Program-made: the position numbers and the translations under genes | Shown here: in pieces, positions 41,600 to 60,945 of the stretch | How positions within the stretch are numbered: position 1 is the first letter of the stretch | Layout: the number at the start of each line of letters is the position of its first letter | From: Piscicola geometra | Lineage: Eukaryota > Annelida > Clitellata > Hirudinida > Piscicolidae | Assembly: GCA_943735955.1 (NCBI GenBank) | Contig: OX030957.1 | Coordinates: 9,267,844 to 9,331,843 of the forward strand | Direction: 5' to 3' | DNA length: 64,000 nt | Notes under the pieces: generated by a model | Seen by the model: the letters and a program-made list of their open reading frames with translations, nothing else | What the model was told of the DNA's origin: nothing | The model's database searches: none

Positions 41600-43180
41600 C
41601 TATGTCTTTATTATAAAAGAGTTTTGCTTTAATTGTTTTCACATTTCATGCACACAATAATTATTGCTTTTGTTGGCTGATATTTTTGGTGATTTTGTTT
41701 TTTTTTTCGTTTTGGGCTGATTCCAATAATTAATACAGCTTTTGATTAATTTCAAAATAAAAAAGTTAATTCACACACAAAAGATTGTACAAAAATTGAG
41801 AAAGTACAAAAATATTTTTTCATGAACCTCAGGATGGGCTTTGACTTTGAGCACTGCCATGTCGATGATTAAGACATCGTATCGTACATGATTTTAAATT
41901 TCTCGGATCCTATCAGGCATTTGTAGATTCATTTACACGCTTTTCATTAGCATCTTTCTGAACTCAATTTTATTCATCAAATTTTAGTCATATGAATAAC
42001 AAAAGACTGATGAAAAGAATCCACAATGGTGAGATTCAGCAAGCAAGTCATTTCAAAATTGGAAAAAAAGATACAGACACACGCTTTAAAAATTTTTTAC
42101 GGACATTTAAAAACATTTTGCAAGAAAATTTTCCGGTTTTTTTTCATCTAAAAAGTTGTTCTCATGAAGCCAACAGGAAGAGTACTGTAGAGAGAAAAAA
42201 TATATATAAATTATGCCATCATTCTATAATTGCCACACACCTCTCTTTTTATTTCATACTCTAAAAAATTCACACTATTTTTTCCTAATTTTTTTTCTCA
42301 CGGTCATATTACTGTTTTGATTTCATAATTTTTTTAACCATAAAAAAAAGTAATTAATTGGTAAAAATTAAAAACGTATACTTAGAATGAAAAAAACTCA
42401 AGATGGTTATTTAATCTTTTATTTTCTAAATAAGTGGAAAATCTAAAATACACATTTTTTGTAATTAAAAGAGTCAACTTGCGCTGAATAAATGTGTAGC
42501 GTGGATTTTTAAATTTATTTGTGAAAGTAAGTGAGCTTGCAGCATCAATGACAATGGAGTTTGCTGATTTTTAGTTTTCGTTGATTTAAAGACTTTTATT
42601 TATATTTATTATTATTATAATAATTTTAATTATAAAAATCCATGTATGTTATTAAAATATTATTTTTATTTATAACTATAATTGCTTTTATAAATATTTA
42701 TATTTGTGTTTTATTTATATATTTTTAAATTAGATTTATTCATATTTTTTAATATATTTTTTTAATGTTTTTTTAAGTGAACACTACTTTGGACCATTTG
42801 ATTTTTTTTCTTATTGTAATTGAGAATGATCAAATGGAAACAGAAGCCAGAATTATGGAATACTTTACTAAATGAACCGTGAATGAATGAATCGTATAAA
42901 ATTTGCCAATTTGTCCAAAAACTCTAACCAATAAGTATGAGTGAAAAACTCTTCAGAAATATATCGTATCACTAAAAGGCTATTTAAGTACTTTAGTGTC
43001 TCAACACCTGTATTATTTATGGTCGTAAAAGTAAAACATCTTTTATTACCCATGTACAATGTATTATACATTCATGCATCTTATACTTGAGTTTATAGAT
43101 GAAAAGTCAGCATAATGACTAGGTATATACATAAAATGGCTTAGTAATTTTTTTGAAAAAATAAATTAAATAAGCATCAG
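41600..43180. other. AT-rich spacer between METTL24-like genes 2 and 3
   Basis: A 90-codon frame at 41992-42264 has no recognised similarity and AT-driven composition. No other feature is supported. Confidence 0.4.
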
Positions 43181-43186
43181 TGAACC

Positions 43187-50346
<7,160 letters not shown>

Positions 50347-50569
50347 TTTTTTTGGTGAAGCTAAATTATCTGATCTTGATACGTTTTATAGGTTAATTGT
50401 ATAAAAACATTCCATTTTTATTCTTATGCAACTTAGGTTTAATTTCTCATATTAGAAAAAATGTTTGTTTAAATATTAGTTTTTTTGAAATATAATTACA
50501 GGCTGAAAAAGTAAACCGATGTTATTGATTTTTAAACTTTTTTCGGTTTTAAGTTTCATAAATAAAAAC

Positions 50570-51195
50570 AAAAGTAAGTCCAATTAAAGAACTTCAACTC
50601 CATTATTTTGATTATTTTGATTAGAGATGTCTTATACTTCAAAATAAAAAAATGCCAAACTTTAATTTTAAACAAAGTTCAAGTAGAAAAAACTATAATT
50701 TATAAATATTAATATAAAAACTTTTATTGATTCCAGCTAAACAATATGTTCAATAAAAGTCAATCTCAACACTTTCAAGTAGTTGACCAGACTATTTAGA
50801 GTCTTCAACGGCTCACCTGTAGTGTCAAATGCCCAATCTGAACTAACTTGGCGTAAACCTAGAGTGGCGTTACATTTGGAAGATTATTCTCTAAAGAAGC
50901 ATTGAATCAATTTGATAACATAACTTTTTAAAATTATTTATTTCCTAACACATTATCTTAGCTCAATTTTAAAAACTTTGGTATAATTCCCTGAAGTTGA
51001 AAAGCTTAGTTGAATGTTCAAACTAAGCTATCTTTGATAGTTTATTGGCAAAACTTTTAAAACATTTGTTTGTAAATATAAACGTGAAGAGCGATAAAAA
51101 ATATAATTCTTAATCTAATTATAATACAACTAATCAATAACATAGCCATTCCTTCAATAGTATAAAGAATGCATTAAAAATAGTTTAAATTTTCA
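50570..51195. other. Spacer between METTL24-like genes 3 and 4
   Basis: About 0.6 kb of AT-rich sequence with no recognised element. The gene 4 promoter should lie here, but no clear TATA box was chosen. Confidence 0.5.
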
Positions 51196-52785
51196 ATGAT
51201 TCCTAGTCGACGGATTAAAAAAATCAATTTTTTCTTGATTTCAACACTCCTCTTAGTTCTTACTTTCTTCTTAATGCGAAATTTACAATCCTTCGGTTTC
51301 AACCAAGACTTGTCTTACTTCTACTCAAGCGTTCAAAAAAAAGACATTGCAGGCGAAAAAACGTTTCCCGTTAATAAAAATTCTGTTCTTGATTTGGACG
51401 TCAAAAAGTTACCAGAGGAGCGAGAAGCCTACGAAGAGCTATACGAAAGGTTGTTGGGTGTAACTCTAAAGCAAAGGCCTAAAGGCTTTTATTGATCCCT
51501 TTTGTTGATGAGTTTGTATCAATTGTACTGGAGTGTTTCTTCACTATTGATTTTTCATTAAATTAAGAAAATAAAAAATTGATAAGTTCACTGAGATAGT
51601 AACTCTATAACATTTTGACCATGACATCATCTTTCCCCCAGATATGCTCGTTCAGTCGAAGTTGAATGCGCTCACTCGGAGCGTCTGGGACATCATAAAG
51701 AAGGTGGTTGGAGCGTCTGCTTGCAGGGCAACTTCAAACTTCCTCTTTCCTGTAAATGTTCTCCTTCTTGTCCTTGCACACCCACTTGTCTGGTCTACTC
51801 TTTCGGGTGTGCCTTTAAAATACCATTGTAATAGTGTTAGGATAAGAACTCTTGTAATTCAAAGGAACTAATTTTACGTTTTGAATTTAAAAAATGTTTT
51901 GCTTCAAGACAAAATTTTCATAGATAAAATGATAAATAAACTAATAACTATTATTTTATCATTTTAAAGCATAAATGACGACTGGTCATTCGACGAAGAT
52001 ATAGTCAAAAGATTCAACTGTTATCTCAGAGCCTTTGATCCAAGGTTAAAATATTGAATAAAAAGATGTTAGCAGCACAAATCTATTTTCAAACACACTA
52101 TTCTAGTCTCAATGAGACGGCAGGCCAAAGAGGAGAGCGCATAACTTTCTATAAGGTTTCGTTTATTAAATGGTTCATAAGTTTGTAGATACAAAATTAA
52201 TTAATTCTTTCCACTTTTCCATTTTTTCAAATTTCTTACTTTATCTAATTTATCACTCACGCCAGGAGGGTCTAGCAGGCAGTGAACATGATACTGAAGA
52301 TGAGTGGAAAATGCGGACCCTAGGAGGTTTTCTCAAGAAACTCAAAGAATCTGAGGTTTGTATAATTTTGAAGCATATGTGAATTTCTCTAAAACGAGTT
52401 TTGAATTTTAAATTATTTTCTACAGACGGTAATAGACTTCTTGAAGATTGATATAGAACATTGGGAGTGGGAGAGTCTGCAGACCGCCATCAAACAAGGC
52501 GCTCTCAGGAACGTCAAGCAGTTGGGAATTGAAGTGCATCGCGATGAAATTATGTTTCAGAGAACATCTCTCAGTCATTATAAAACCTTTTTAAACATTT
52601 TTCTAGGTCTCAGAGAAGCTGGCTTTTATAAATGGTATAGTCATTTAAATCCTCTGAGCGTTGCAATGTATTCTATAAGCTCGGGAGATAGAATTGACTG
52701 CTGCCACGAATTTGTTTATTTAAACTTGAACTTTCAACATTCCAAATCATCTGTTGATCATAGTTTTTTCAAAATATTAAAATAG
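51196..52785 (+). CDS. METTL24-like: METTL24-like putative methyltransferase, array gene 4 (compact, divergent)
   Basis: Predicted 330-residue type II membrane protein. Exons: 51196-51449, 51642-51806, 51970-52044, 52107-52155, 52266-52355, 52426-52785. Anchor and stem are fused in one exon (INFFLISTLLLVLTFFLM), so the long first intron of genes 1-3 is absent. An extra intron splits the block homologous to their exon 5 exactly before EGLAGS. Exon 2 has EGGWSVC and CLVYSFG with a cysteine-rich insert (CKCSPSCPCTPTC, residues 122-134) not found in the others. INDDWSFDED, RAFDP and DFLKIDIEHWEW complete the domain. A 74-base stretch in the last exon is identical to genes 1 and 3 despite low similarity elsewhere. 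The C-terminus is 15 residues longer. AATAAA is at 52831. Confidence 0.88.
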
Positions 52786-52914
52786 GTTGAAATATTATTT
52801 TAATGAATGTTAACACATCTACTTCAGATTAATAAACTTTAATATTTCGTTTCCAATTCACATTTGAATCATCAACATCATTGAGTGGGAGCAGCTAAGA
52901 GGTCAGGAAGAATC

Positions 52915-53800
52915 TTTTGTCGCAGTACGACAAAATCACTTCTCTACAGTTTTCTGCTCACTGCCGATATTTTAAGCTAGTCAACTTCATGTGTTGGCTG
53001 TTTTGGTTAGATATACGACGAGATTTAGTGCCGATATAATTTCTTTGGACTGCTGGGACGTTGACGTACTTTCTTTTAAGAAATTAAATGAGAACTGGAT
53101 GACAGCTTCATCTCCGGCATGCGAAAACAATGGCCGGTGAATATGAGTTGACAATTTGAACCATTTCCCTGATGTTCCCTTTACCCGACTCATGTGTAGA
53201 GAACCATCTTTGTAATGTCTCGCTAGACACAAGATATGAATCTGTTGGATGCAGCCTGTTCTGAAACCTGCCTGGTTCTTTCAAAATATTGAATCGATGG
53301 TCTAACGGATGCGGTTGTAGACTTTGGCTGTGATAGACATCAAGTAGTTGGGCAGCGGGATGATCAAGCTTAATGTTGGAGTGCGACACTTGTTGTAGAC
53401 TAACTTGTAGATGGTGAGTAGTTGCATTACAAGAGAAGTAACTTTGAAATAAAAACTAAGCATCCTCATTAAATACAATTTCTTAGCAATATCATAAATA
53501 GGGAAAAGTCAGGAAATATGAAAGTGCTTCAAAGTCTTTAATTAGCGATCTCATTGATTGCGTTCTAGATCTTGTCTAGTGAGAAAGCCGTCGTTTCAGT
53601 GAAACCATTCTCGATAGACGGTTCGCGAGATCTGCAAAGTTAATATCACGTCTTGTTTCTGGGAATTTAAGCTTGTTCCAGTTGTACTCGGACCTTGGTT
53701 TCTCTCAGTGACAGGTAAACTACTTAGTGATTGGAACCAATTTTTATGTTTGTTGGCTTGACAGTTGGTCATATCTTCCCCCACTTAACCCCGATTGTTA
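52915..53800 (-). pseudogene. RTE-like LINE reverse transcriptase relic
   Basis: Minus-strand frames give NWNKLKFPETRRDINFADLA, SLIIPLPNYLMSITAKVYNR, NQAGFRTGCIQQIHIL and HAGDEAVIQFSF. NQAGFR-x-GR-like and KVYNR are RT motifs of RTE-type elements. The 3' border (CGACAAA near 52925) resembles the one at 43.7 kb. Many stops; inactive. Confidence 0.7.
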
Positions 53801-53819
53801 TTTGTTATTATTATTAAAG

Positions 53820-54650
53820 TCTCTTTAATGTTTTTCTCTTTTTGGTTAAGTGTAAGTCAGAATTTTTAGTTTTTATAAAAATGAATTTTATACTTTAAAA
53901 TAATTTTACAGTTGAATTCAAATTTTTAGGAAATTGTTTTCAGGTACAGTCTTTTTTGCTGAAACTTATTTTAAAGTTATATTCCGAATATTCTATATAT
54001 AAGAAAACTTATGCAGACAAAAAAATATATATATATAACCACACAGAAACGAAAACAAAAATAAAGCTGAGAATGAAGAACATTGTTTGCGATAGAGTTC
54101 GACGGACCAGAAAGTATTCTTAATCGAAAGGCCATAGTTTCTGCATGAATGGCCATCTCATCCACCAAACCGCATAAGCACTTTGATATCTATCTCAATG
54201 GTTTGAAGCTTTTTTCTTTGCATTTATAAAAATCGAAAATAAATAGTTATTGAAATGTATTAATATTTTTTGTTTAATACGTTTGGGCTTCTAAAAAAAG
54301 TATTTATAAATACTCTTGATTTAAAAATTCACTTTCTTTCAGTATAAATAAAAATTTGTAAATAAATGTATAAAAAAGTTATTTTATTCATAAATTTATG
54401 TAATTTCAGCAAATCGCAAAATAGATATATATTGAAGCATTCTTCACGCGTTTGCATCTCATTTTTGCTACCCACCCTGTAAATATAGTTCTCATACAAA
54501 CTGTTACTCATTTTGTCTCTTATATACTTTAATTTATCTGTAATCTTCTACATCAATAGATCTCATCCACGCTTTGAAAAGTTTTATGTTTTTTGTATAT
54601 TTTTCAGATATATTTATTTTATTGCACATTTAAAATTATCTATATTAAAT
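53820..54650. other. AT-rich intergenic, nothing recognised
   Basis: No supported feature on either strand. Confidence 0.5.
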
Positions 54651-54659
54651 TAAAAATCA

Positions 54660-54850
54660 AAAACAATAATAATAATAATAAAGAATCTAATTATACTGAG
54701 TTATAACCAGAACTGGTTTTTAGGCCGCACATTTTCATGTGCGCTTATGGGCTACATAGGCATTGGTTACACTCAAACCTAAGACCATTAACCATTGGGC
54801 AAGCCAAAAGTCGTTTTACAATTGGCATCCGTTCAAACTGAAACTAGATA
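54660..54850 (-). mobile_element. tRNA-derived SINE-B relative
   Basis: It resembles the 46.4-kb copy on the minus strand: GACTTTTGGCTTGCCCAATG, GGTCTTAGGTTTGAGTGTAA, CCAATGCCTATGTAGCCC, then GGTTATAACTC and a TTATTATTATT tail at 54660-54685. Confidence 0.6.
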
Positions 54851-54859
54851 GGTTTTGAT

Positions 54860-56040
54860 AGTTGAAATACCCTCTTTCAGCCTTATTATCTTTTTAATTT
54901 ACAATTTTAATCTGTTTTATTAAAGAGGAAATAACTTGATTGAACTTGAAGTTTGCTACTAGTAACTTACTAGAGTGTATGGGAATCCAACACACAACCT
55001 ATGGATTAAGCTACACATTTAAAACCATTTTACCACTTTAAAAAAATTTGAGCTATTTTCTGTTTTATATAGTTTCGCAAGCGAAGCTGCACTCGATAAC
55101 TAGTTTGACTTATAAAATTCATCTTCGAAATAAAAAGTTGTTTTTTTGCCCTTATTTTGTGAATTTATTATCTTTTTTGGTTAGTAGCTTTTCTATTCTA
55201 CTTTTCCATAAAAAGTTTGAAAATTACATAAGGAAAATATAGTTGAAAATGCTGGTATTATCCAACTGAGTCCACAAGAATTGCTAAACAAATTATTATT
55301 ATTTTAGTATCTATGTGAAAATAAAAAAGAATAACCATTAATATTTTTTACAATTACTTACTTGATTCCAGAAGAATTAAATTATTCAAATCTAAACACT
55401 TTGTGTATGAAAGAGTTTTAAAAAAAGATTTTCTCAAAAGCAAACAAAGAACACACACTTTTGATCTTTAATATGCTTTGATTCACATTTTAAAAAAGAA
55501 TTTGTAAGTTTGAAAATGCATCTTCTGACGACGCGTATTGAACATCTTTCCGGGCAATATTTGCACGAGGCTCCACTTTGAAATGCATGTATGCTCTAGT
55601 TTCCCAATCAATCTCCCAAGTTATCTATGAAATAATTTGACTGTAAATCTTTAAAAAATCATTTTTTATTTATATGCAAACACATTTGGTTTGTGCAAAC
55701 TGTGCTTGGTCATTTCTCTTCGACTGATTTCTTTTTTATCATTTATTTGCTGGCGAACTCCATCTAGTATTCATGAATTTTATGAATTCATCGAAATTTT
55801 TTTAAATTTTATTTTAAATAATCAATGTTCTTAAGGACATCTCTTCAGCAATGAGTTCAAAAGAGATATTTTTACTTCCATTTTAAAGTTTGCAACTCGT
55901 TGATAGACGCTGATTAATTGATCGTCTTTAAAATTAATCTGGTTGAATACTCTAACGCACGCAAAATAAAAGCGGAATAATGGAGGTTTATACAAGGTTC
56001 CAGCAAACAAATATTTCAGAAGCGTATTCGTGCGTGCGTG
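54860..56040. other. AT-rich intergenic, nothing recognised
   Basis: No supported feature. Confidence 0.5.
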
Positions 56041-56051
56041 CTCGTGTGTGG

Positions 56052-56395
<344 letters not shown>

Positions 56396-56802
56396 TTGAG
56401 TGATTTAATATATTTAAAAACTAAAAAAACACGAGTATTTAACCTTAAAATTTATTTCCCCATTTTTTTCTTTGAAAAAGTTCTCACTAATTGTTTGAAA
56501 CTATTATTTTAAAATGTTCACTATAATTTCACGTTCAAAGGTCAAAGTAATAATTTTATTTTTTTGAAAATTATTCTTCTTAGTTTCAATTTTACCGTTT
56601 TTAGCATGGATGCACTCAAGACTAAAGCCCATATTATTTTTAATACCATTCGAAAAGGCACCAAAGAAAACGTGCTTAACAAAATAGCGATATTGAAAAT
56701 GATTTTTCTAAAAAAATTAAGAAAATAATTTATTAATAAAAGAAGAAAAAATAATAATAAAGAAGGGTAAATATTAGTATTCCTAGAATCTTATTAGAAA
56801 TT

Positions 56803-56865
56803 GACGATGATAATGATGATGACGATGATGGTGATGAAGATGGTGATGATGAAGCAAATAGAGAT
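56803..56865 (+). repeat. (GAT)n-rich imperfect repeat
   Basis: GATGATAATGATGATGACGA-type units over about 60 bases. Confidence 0.75.
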
Positions 56866-56869
56866 GGTT

Positions 56870-57665
56870 GTGGTGTGAAGGGCATTTAAGACAAGATCAT
56901 GGTGGTAACTAAAAATCCTATTTACCTTTTCCAGCCAACGTTTTCATGTGGGAACATCTGCCCAAAGGAAGCTATTTAAAAATTTCTATACAACAAAATA
57001 TTTTTTTAGTTTTTTTGTTTTAGCTCATGATTTTATGTTTCCTTTCCGCAAACTTTGTTAGTTTTAAAATTGTTTTCTATTTTAAAACCATAATAACTGT
57101 TTAGATTGTATTCTTTTTTTTGAGCAAATAGAATATTTTTTTCTTATTTTCAACTTTTAAATGATGAGTAAAATTTATTCATTTATTTTCAATAGTGTCT
57201 TAGTTTTTTAATTAAATTTTTTTATACTTTATATTTTTTAAGTATATTTTTAATGCATTTTTATGAAGATGCTCTCATATGAGAACGTTTTCTACATATG
57301 CTTAAATATTGCACATTAAATAATTTACAGATAAAACCATATATTTATAAAACGTTATTTTAAATTTTTTTATCAAAAGTAACCAGTTTAATAAAGCTAA
57401 ACATAAAAGAACAAATAAAAGTAAAATTGAAAATTACTAGAGAAATCAATCAGATTTGAATGTGGAGGTAGTTTAAAACACTAAAAAATCGATTTGATCG
57501 ATAATTAGCAGTAAACAACAAATTTCCAATGATATATGACCACTAAACCTACAATTTATTTTAGTTTGGGGAATGGCAAAATATTTTTAGTTTAGATGAG
57601 GCAATGGTGTCCTATAACGGAAAACACAGTTGCAAAATGTTGAAAAAAAGAAATAGGTTTGGCTA
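56870..57665. other. AT-rich intergenic, nothing recognised
   Basis: No supported feature. Confidence 0.5.
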
Positions 57666-57730
57666 CAGGCAATGATGGGCAGTAGTTAACTACTTAGTAG
57701 TTAACTACTTAGTAGTTAACTACGTAGTTA

Positions 57731-58083
57731 AACTACTCAAAAGTAGTTAAGGCAAAAAGTTTAACTACTCAAAAGTAGTTAAGGCAAAAAGTTTAACTAC
57801 TCAAAAGTAGTTAAGGCAAAAAGTTTAACTACTCAAAAGTAGTTAAGGCAAAAAGTTTAACTACTCAAAAGTAGTTAAGGCAAAAAGTTTAACTACTCAA
57901 AAGTAGTTAAGGCAAAAAGTTTAACTACTCAAAAGTAGTTAAGGCAAAAAGTTTAACTACTCAAAAGTAGTCAGTAGTTAGAGAGTAGTTTATCTACTCA
58001 AAAGTAGTTAACTACTCAAAAGTAGTTAACTACTCAAAAGTAGTTAACTACTCAAAAGTAGTTAACTACTCAAAAGTAGTTAA
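57731..58083 (+). repeat. Tandem array of palindromic 32-bp and 18-bp units
   Basis: Seven full 32-bp units (AACTACTCAAAAGTAGTTAA plus GGCAAAAAGTTT) start at 57731, 57763, 57795, 57827, 57859, 57891 and 57923, followed by a partial unit. Then come about five 18-bp units (TACTCAAAAGTAGTTAAC) from about 57993. Each unit contains the hairpin ACTACTCAAAAGTAGT. The 32-bp units appear identical, implying recent expansion. Confidence 0.95.
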
Positions 58084-58399
58084 AAGATAATTTTGTCAAC
58101 AAAAAATCCAAATTTCTAAATATCAGTTGAAGTGCCATGGTAAAAAATTGTTTATTGAAATAAAAATAATTAAAATAAACTGTTAGTTTGGCCCTTGCTA
58201 GTTTTCTGCTAGTATTGCATCAGTAGTAAAAGAACATTTAAAAACCCCAAGTATTAAATCTGACGAAAAAAATTCGTCGCAACGTGTAAGCATCGTTGTG
58301 GAGTTCAGATTAGTGAAACTATCTTGTCAAGCTCTAATTTCCTTAAGCATCTGAAGGTTAGCCCCAGATTTTAGATCAGAAGGAGAGCCGATTGATCAC

Positions 58400-58705
58400 T
58401 TGTATTCCTTTGTGACAGAAAGCAATGATACTCACACTACTGTTGACAGCAGCATAGAAGAAGAAATTCATAATTATCTTTCTAGTGCTGACACTGAACT
58501 AAAAGTTCTATTTAAATTTCCTCGACTGTGTAATGCCTTTCTGAAATTTAATGCATCCTTGCCCAGTAGTGCTGCAGTCGAAAGGTTGTTCAGTGCTGCT
58601 GGACAAATTCTGGTTCCAAGGCGTTGTAAACTTTCTGACAGCATGTTTGAAAAACTTGTCTTCTTAAGGCAAGTAACCAAAGCTGAGAGCGTTATTAAAG
58701 AGTAA
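58400..58705 (+). pseudogene. hAT transposase C-terminal dimerisation domain
   Basis: The 101-codon frame contains FPRLCNAFLKFNASLPSSAA, VERLFSAAGQILVPRRCKLS and FEKLVFLRQ. It is the SSAAVERLFSxAG block of ZBED/hAT proteins. It is of a different subfamily from the relics at 6.0 and 25.0 kb. The catalytic core is missing. Confidence 0.88.
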
Positions 58706-58884
58706 CGCTATAGTGTAAAACTTATAAAACTTTCTTTTATTTGTCTTTGTGTTATAAAACTCTAAAAAGTGTTTTAAACTGGCTATTTTATTATAATCAC
58801 TCTGAGTTTTAAAGATATTATGAATATTTGTACCACTTAATAATCCTACCCTATATTTTTTTAGATTTTTGTCTTTTTTAAAAA

Positions 58885-60020
58885 CTTAGTTTCCTTTTCT
58901 TGACTCTTTTTAAGTTTTGACTGTTTTTTGGTTTGACCCGTTGCTTTGAAGCCTCCGAAAGACGGGATCTGTCTATCTCTAGACTGCTGGCTCTTTTATA
59001 GGATGATGAATCTACTGACTGCATTCAATTTACTAGTTTCTTTAGTCTATGCTTCACTTTACCACACTGCCTCTCGATTCCAAGGTTGTGAACAAGAGTT
59101 TCATCGATTTTAGAGGCCTGCTCACTTGATTGGGTACTCCATAGGTAAGGCCTCTTTATCAATGTCCTAGTCTTTCTTTTGCCTATCTAAAACCGTCATG
59201 AGATGAAGCTACATAATAAAAATTAACCTATAGACTTGCTCCAAGTGCTCAACTGCTGCTTCTGACACCAAATTCACATCCAAGTCAAAAAACACTACTA
59301 GAACAACTTGAAATAGGGAGGTTCCATAACTTTTCTTACTAGACAGCCTAGGCGATTGTTTATCTGTGGGTTCTGGCTTGAGAAATCAGTGAGATCATTA
59401 AAGTGGTGAATAAGAAATGTTGTTGCCTTGGAAAAAATCCGAAGTTGTTGTTTTCATTAAAAAAAACAGTCCACTGGATACCCTTATTCACTCAAGGTAG
59501 AGGAGAGACTCATTGAATCGGTTCCAAGGTTTAGCTGAGCTCAGAAGCCCCCAGTTGAAGACACCTGTCAAGTGCATGTCCAACTACTCTTTTATTTTTT
59601 TTATAAACGTTTATTTTCATCATAAAACTTTGTAAAACCGGATATATCTCTATATCCGTTTCAACCAATTGCAGAACTTTATTCATGCCACTGCTTAAGC
59701 CCGGTGTAGTGTGGGCGAAACAAATAATTGTTAAAATATTTATAATGTTATATTATTTTAAATATTATATTAAGTAACCCTATTATCGTAAAATTTGAGT
59801 AAATTAAATTATCTAATGATTTCTTTTTACTTGAAAACGCTGAGACTTGAGCCTAAATCTTCGATTTAGTTTTTTGAGTGTGGAGGGGGGGGGGTTTCAT
59901 CAAAAGTATCAACTTCCAATATTAAATATTCATGAAATAACCTAGTGAACCATACTCCAAGTGGACGTAACGAATTTACAATTTTTCGATGTTTTGCCTA
60001 CTTATGCCCTCCCCCCTACT
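58885..60020 (-). mobile_element. Family A internal segment, copy 3
   Basis: About 1.1 kb collinear with 16495-17522 and, inverted, with the interior of 1047-2656. It shares GACTGCATTCAATTTACTAG, AACTTGAAATAGGGAGGTTC, ATTGCAGAACTTTATTCATG and the G-run near 59885. No inverted-repeat ends are seen. Confidence 0.75.
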
Positions 60021-60024
60021 AGAT

Positions 60025-60610
60025 ACAAATTTTCTAAATTTATTATCAGGTTTTATTGCGATGAACAAAAACTCGCTTTTAAATTGTATTATCTAAAAAA
60101 TCTAATTTAGTAAAAACTTATAACTATTTTATCTATCCTACATTTTCATTTGAGAACATGTACATTTTAGTTTTAAAAAATATAATAAAAAATTTATTGT
60201 ATAGATTGTCAAACTTTCTAAAAATATATAATATTTTACAGTTTTAAAATTTAAAAAAAAATTTATGGTTGAAAAAAAATTAAAACAATGATGATAATGT
60301 TTGTAAAGATGAGGAAGTTTGATGATTATACAAAAAAGAAGTTATAAAAACCTGAAGGAAAAACAAGTGGAAAAAATTACAAAAAGAACTTCAATTTATC
60401 CGTAAGATTAGGTAGACACCAACATATTTAAATTTATGACTTGGGTGGTTTTCTAATTTAGAGTAACTGCCCCCTTAACATAGCAACCGTGCGAATAAAG
60501 AACAATTCTAAGAAGGCCAATATATTTTTATGAATATAAATCCAGTTGTGTATCTTCGTATACATACGTGTTGTATACTTTTATTCCTATAAGGATGCAT
60601 TTGTTTTTCT
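60025..60610. other. AT-rich upstream flank of the LRR gene
   Basis: Nothing recognised apart from the TATA box downstream. Confidence 0.5.
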
Positions 60611-60621
60611 GGAAGAAAGAG

Positions 60622-60629
60622 TATAAAAG
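60622..60629 (+). promoter_or_regulatory. Candidate TATA box of the LRR gene
   Basis: TATAAAAG is followed by GG in less AT-rich surroundings, 324 bases before the ATG at 60946. Transcription would then begin near 60650, with a 5' UTR of about 295 bases. Confidence 0.45.
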
Positions 60630-60945
60630 GGATGCTTTGAAATGAGTTTTTAATTAAAAGTCTTAGTTTTATTGAAAGCTTTAATTGCTTTTTAAAATTC
60701 AGAGTAACTAAGATTTTGAGGCTAAAAAATACGTCTTTCATTTTTTTTTATAAAAGACTGAAAAAAGTAAAAGATAAAAAGTCGACAACTTTTATTCTCA
60801 AAGAGCTTTTGGAAAGATCCTTTAATAAAATATGCAAAGGATTCTACGGACAAATTTGTTCTAACATAATAAAAACTATAAATACAATAAAAGTTTCTTT
60901 CCACTACCGGATAACTCTTTAAATAGGAATAAGTCAATTTAAAAA

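Larger units (their letters stand above)
57670..58720 (+). mobile_element. hAT element relic with expanded subterminal repeats
   Basis: The left end CAATGATGGGCAGTAGTTAA then CTACTTAGTAG has the form of hAT termini I recall carrying AGTAGTTAACTAC motifs. It is followed by a palindromic tandem array and by coding relics on the plus strand. A possible BED-finger piece (TCKHRCGVQ...SSNFLKHLK) at 58282-58365 directly precedes the C-terminal dimerisation domain, so the catalytic region is deleted. The right end was not identified. Confidence 0.75.

Noticed and set aside
41992..42264. 90-codon frame between METTL24-like genes 2 and 3
   Set aside because: No family similarity, no splice signals and AT-biased composition. 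Kept only as a note.
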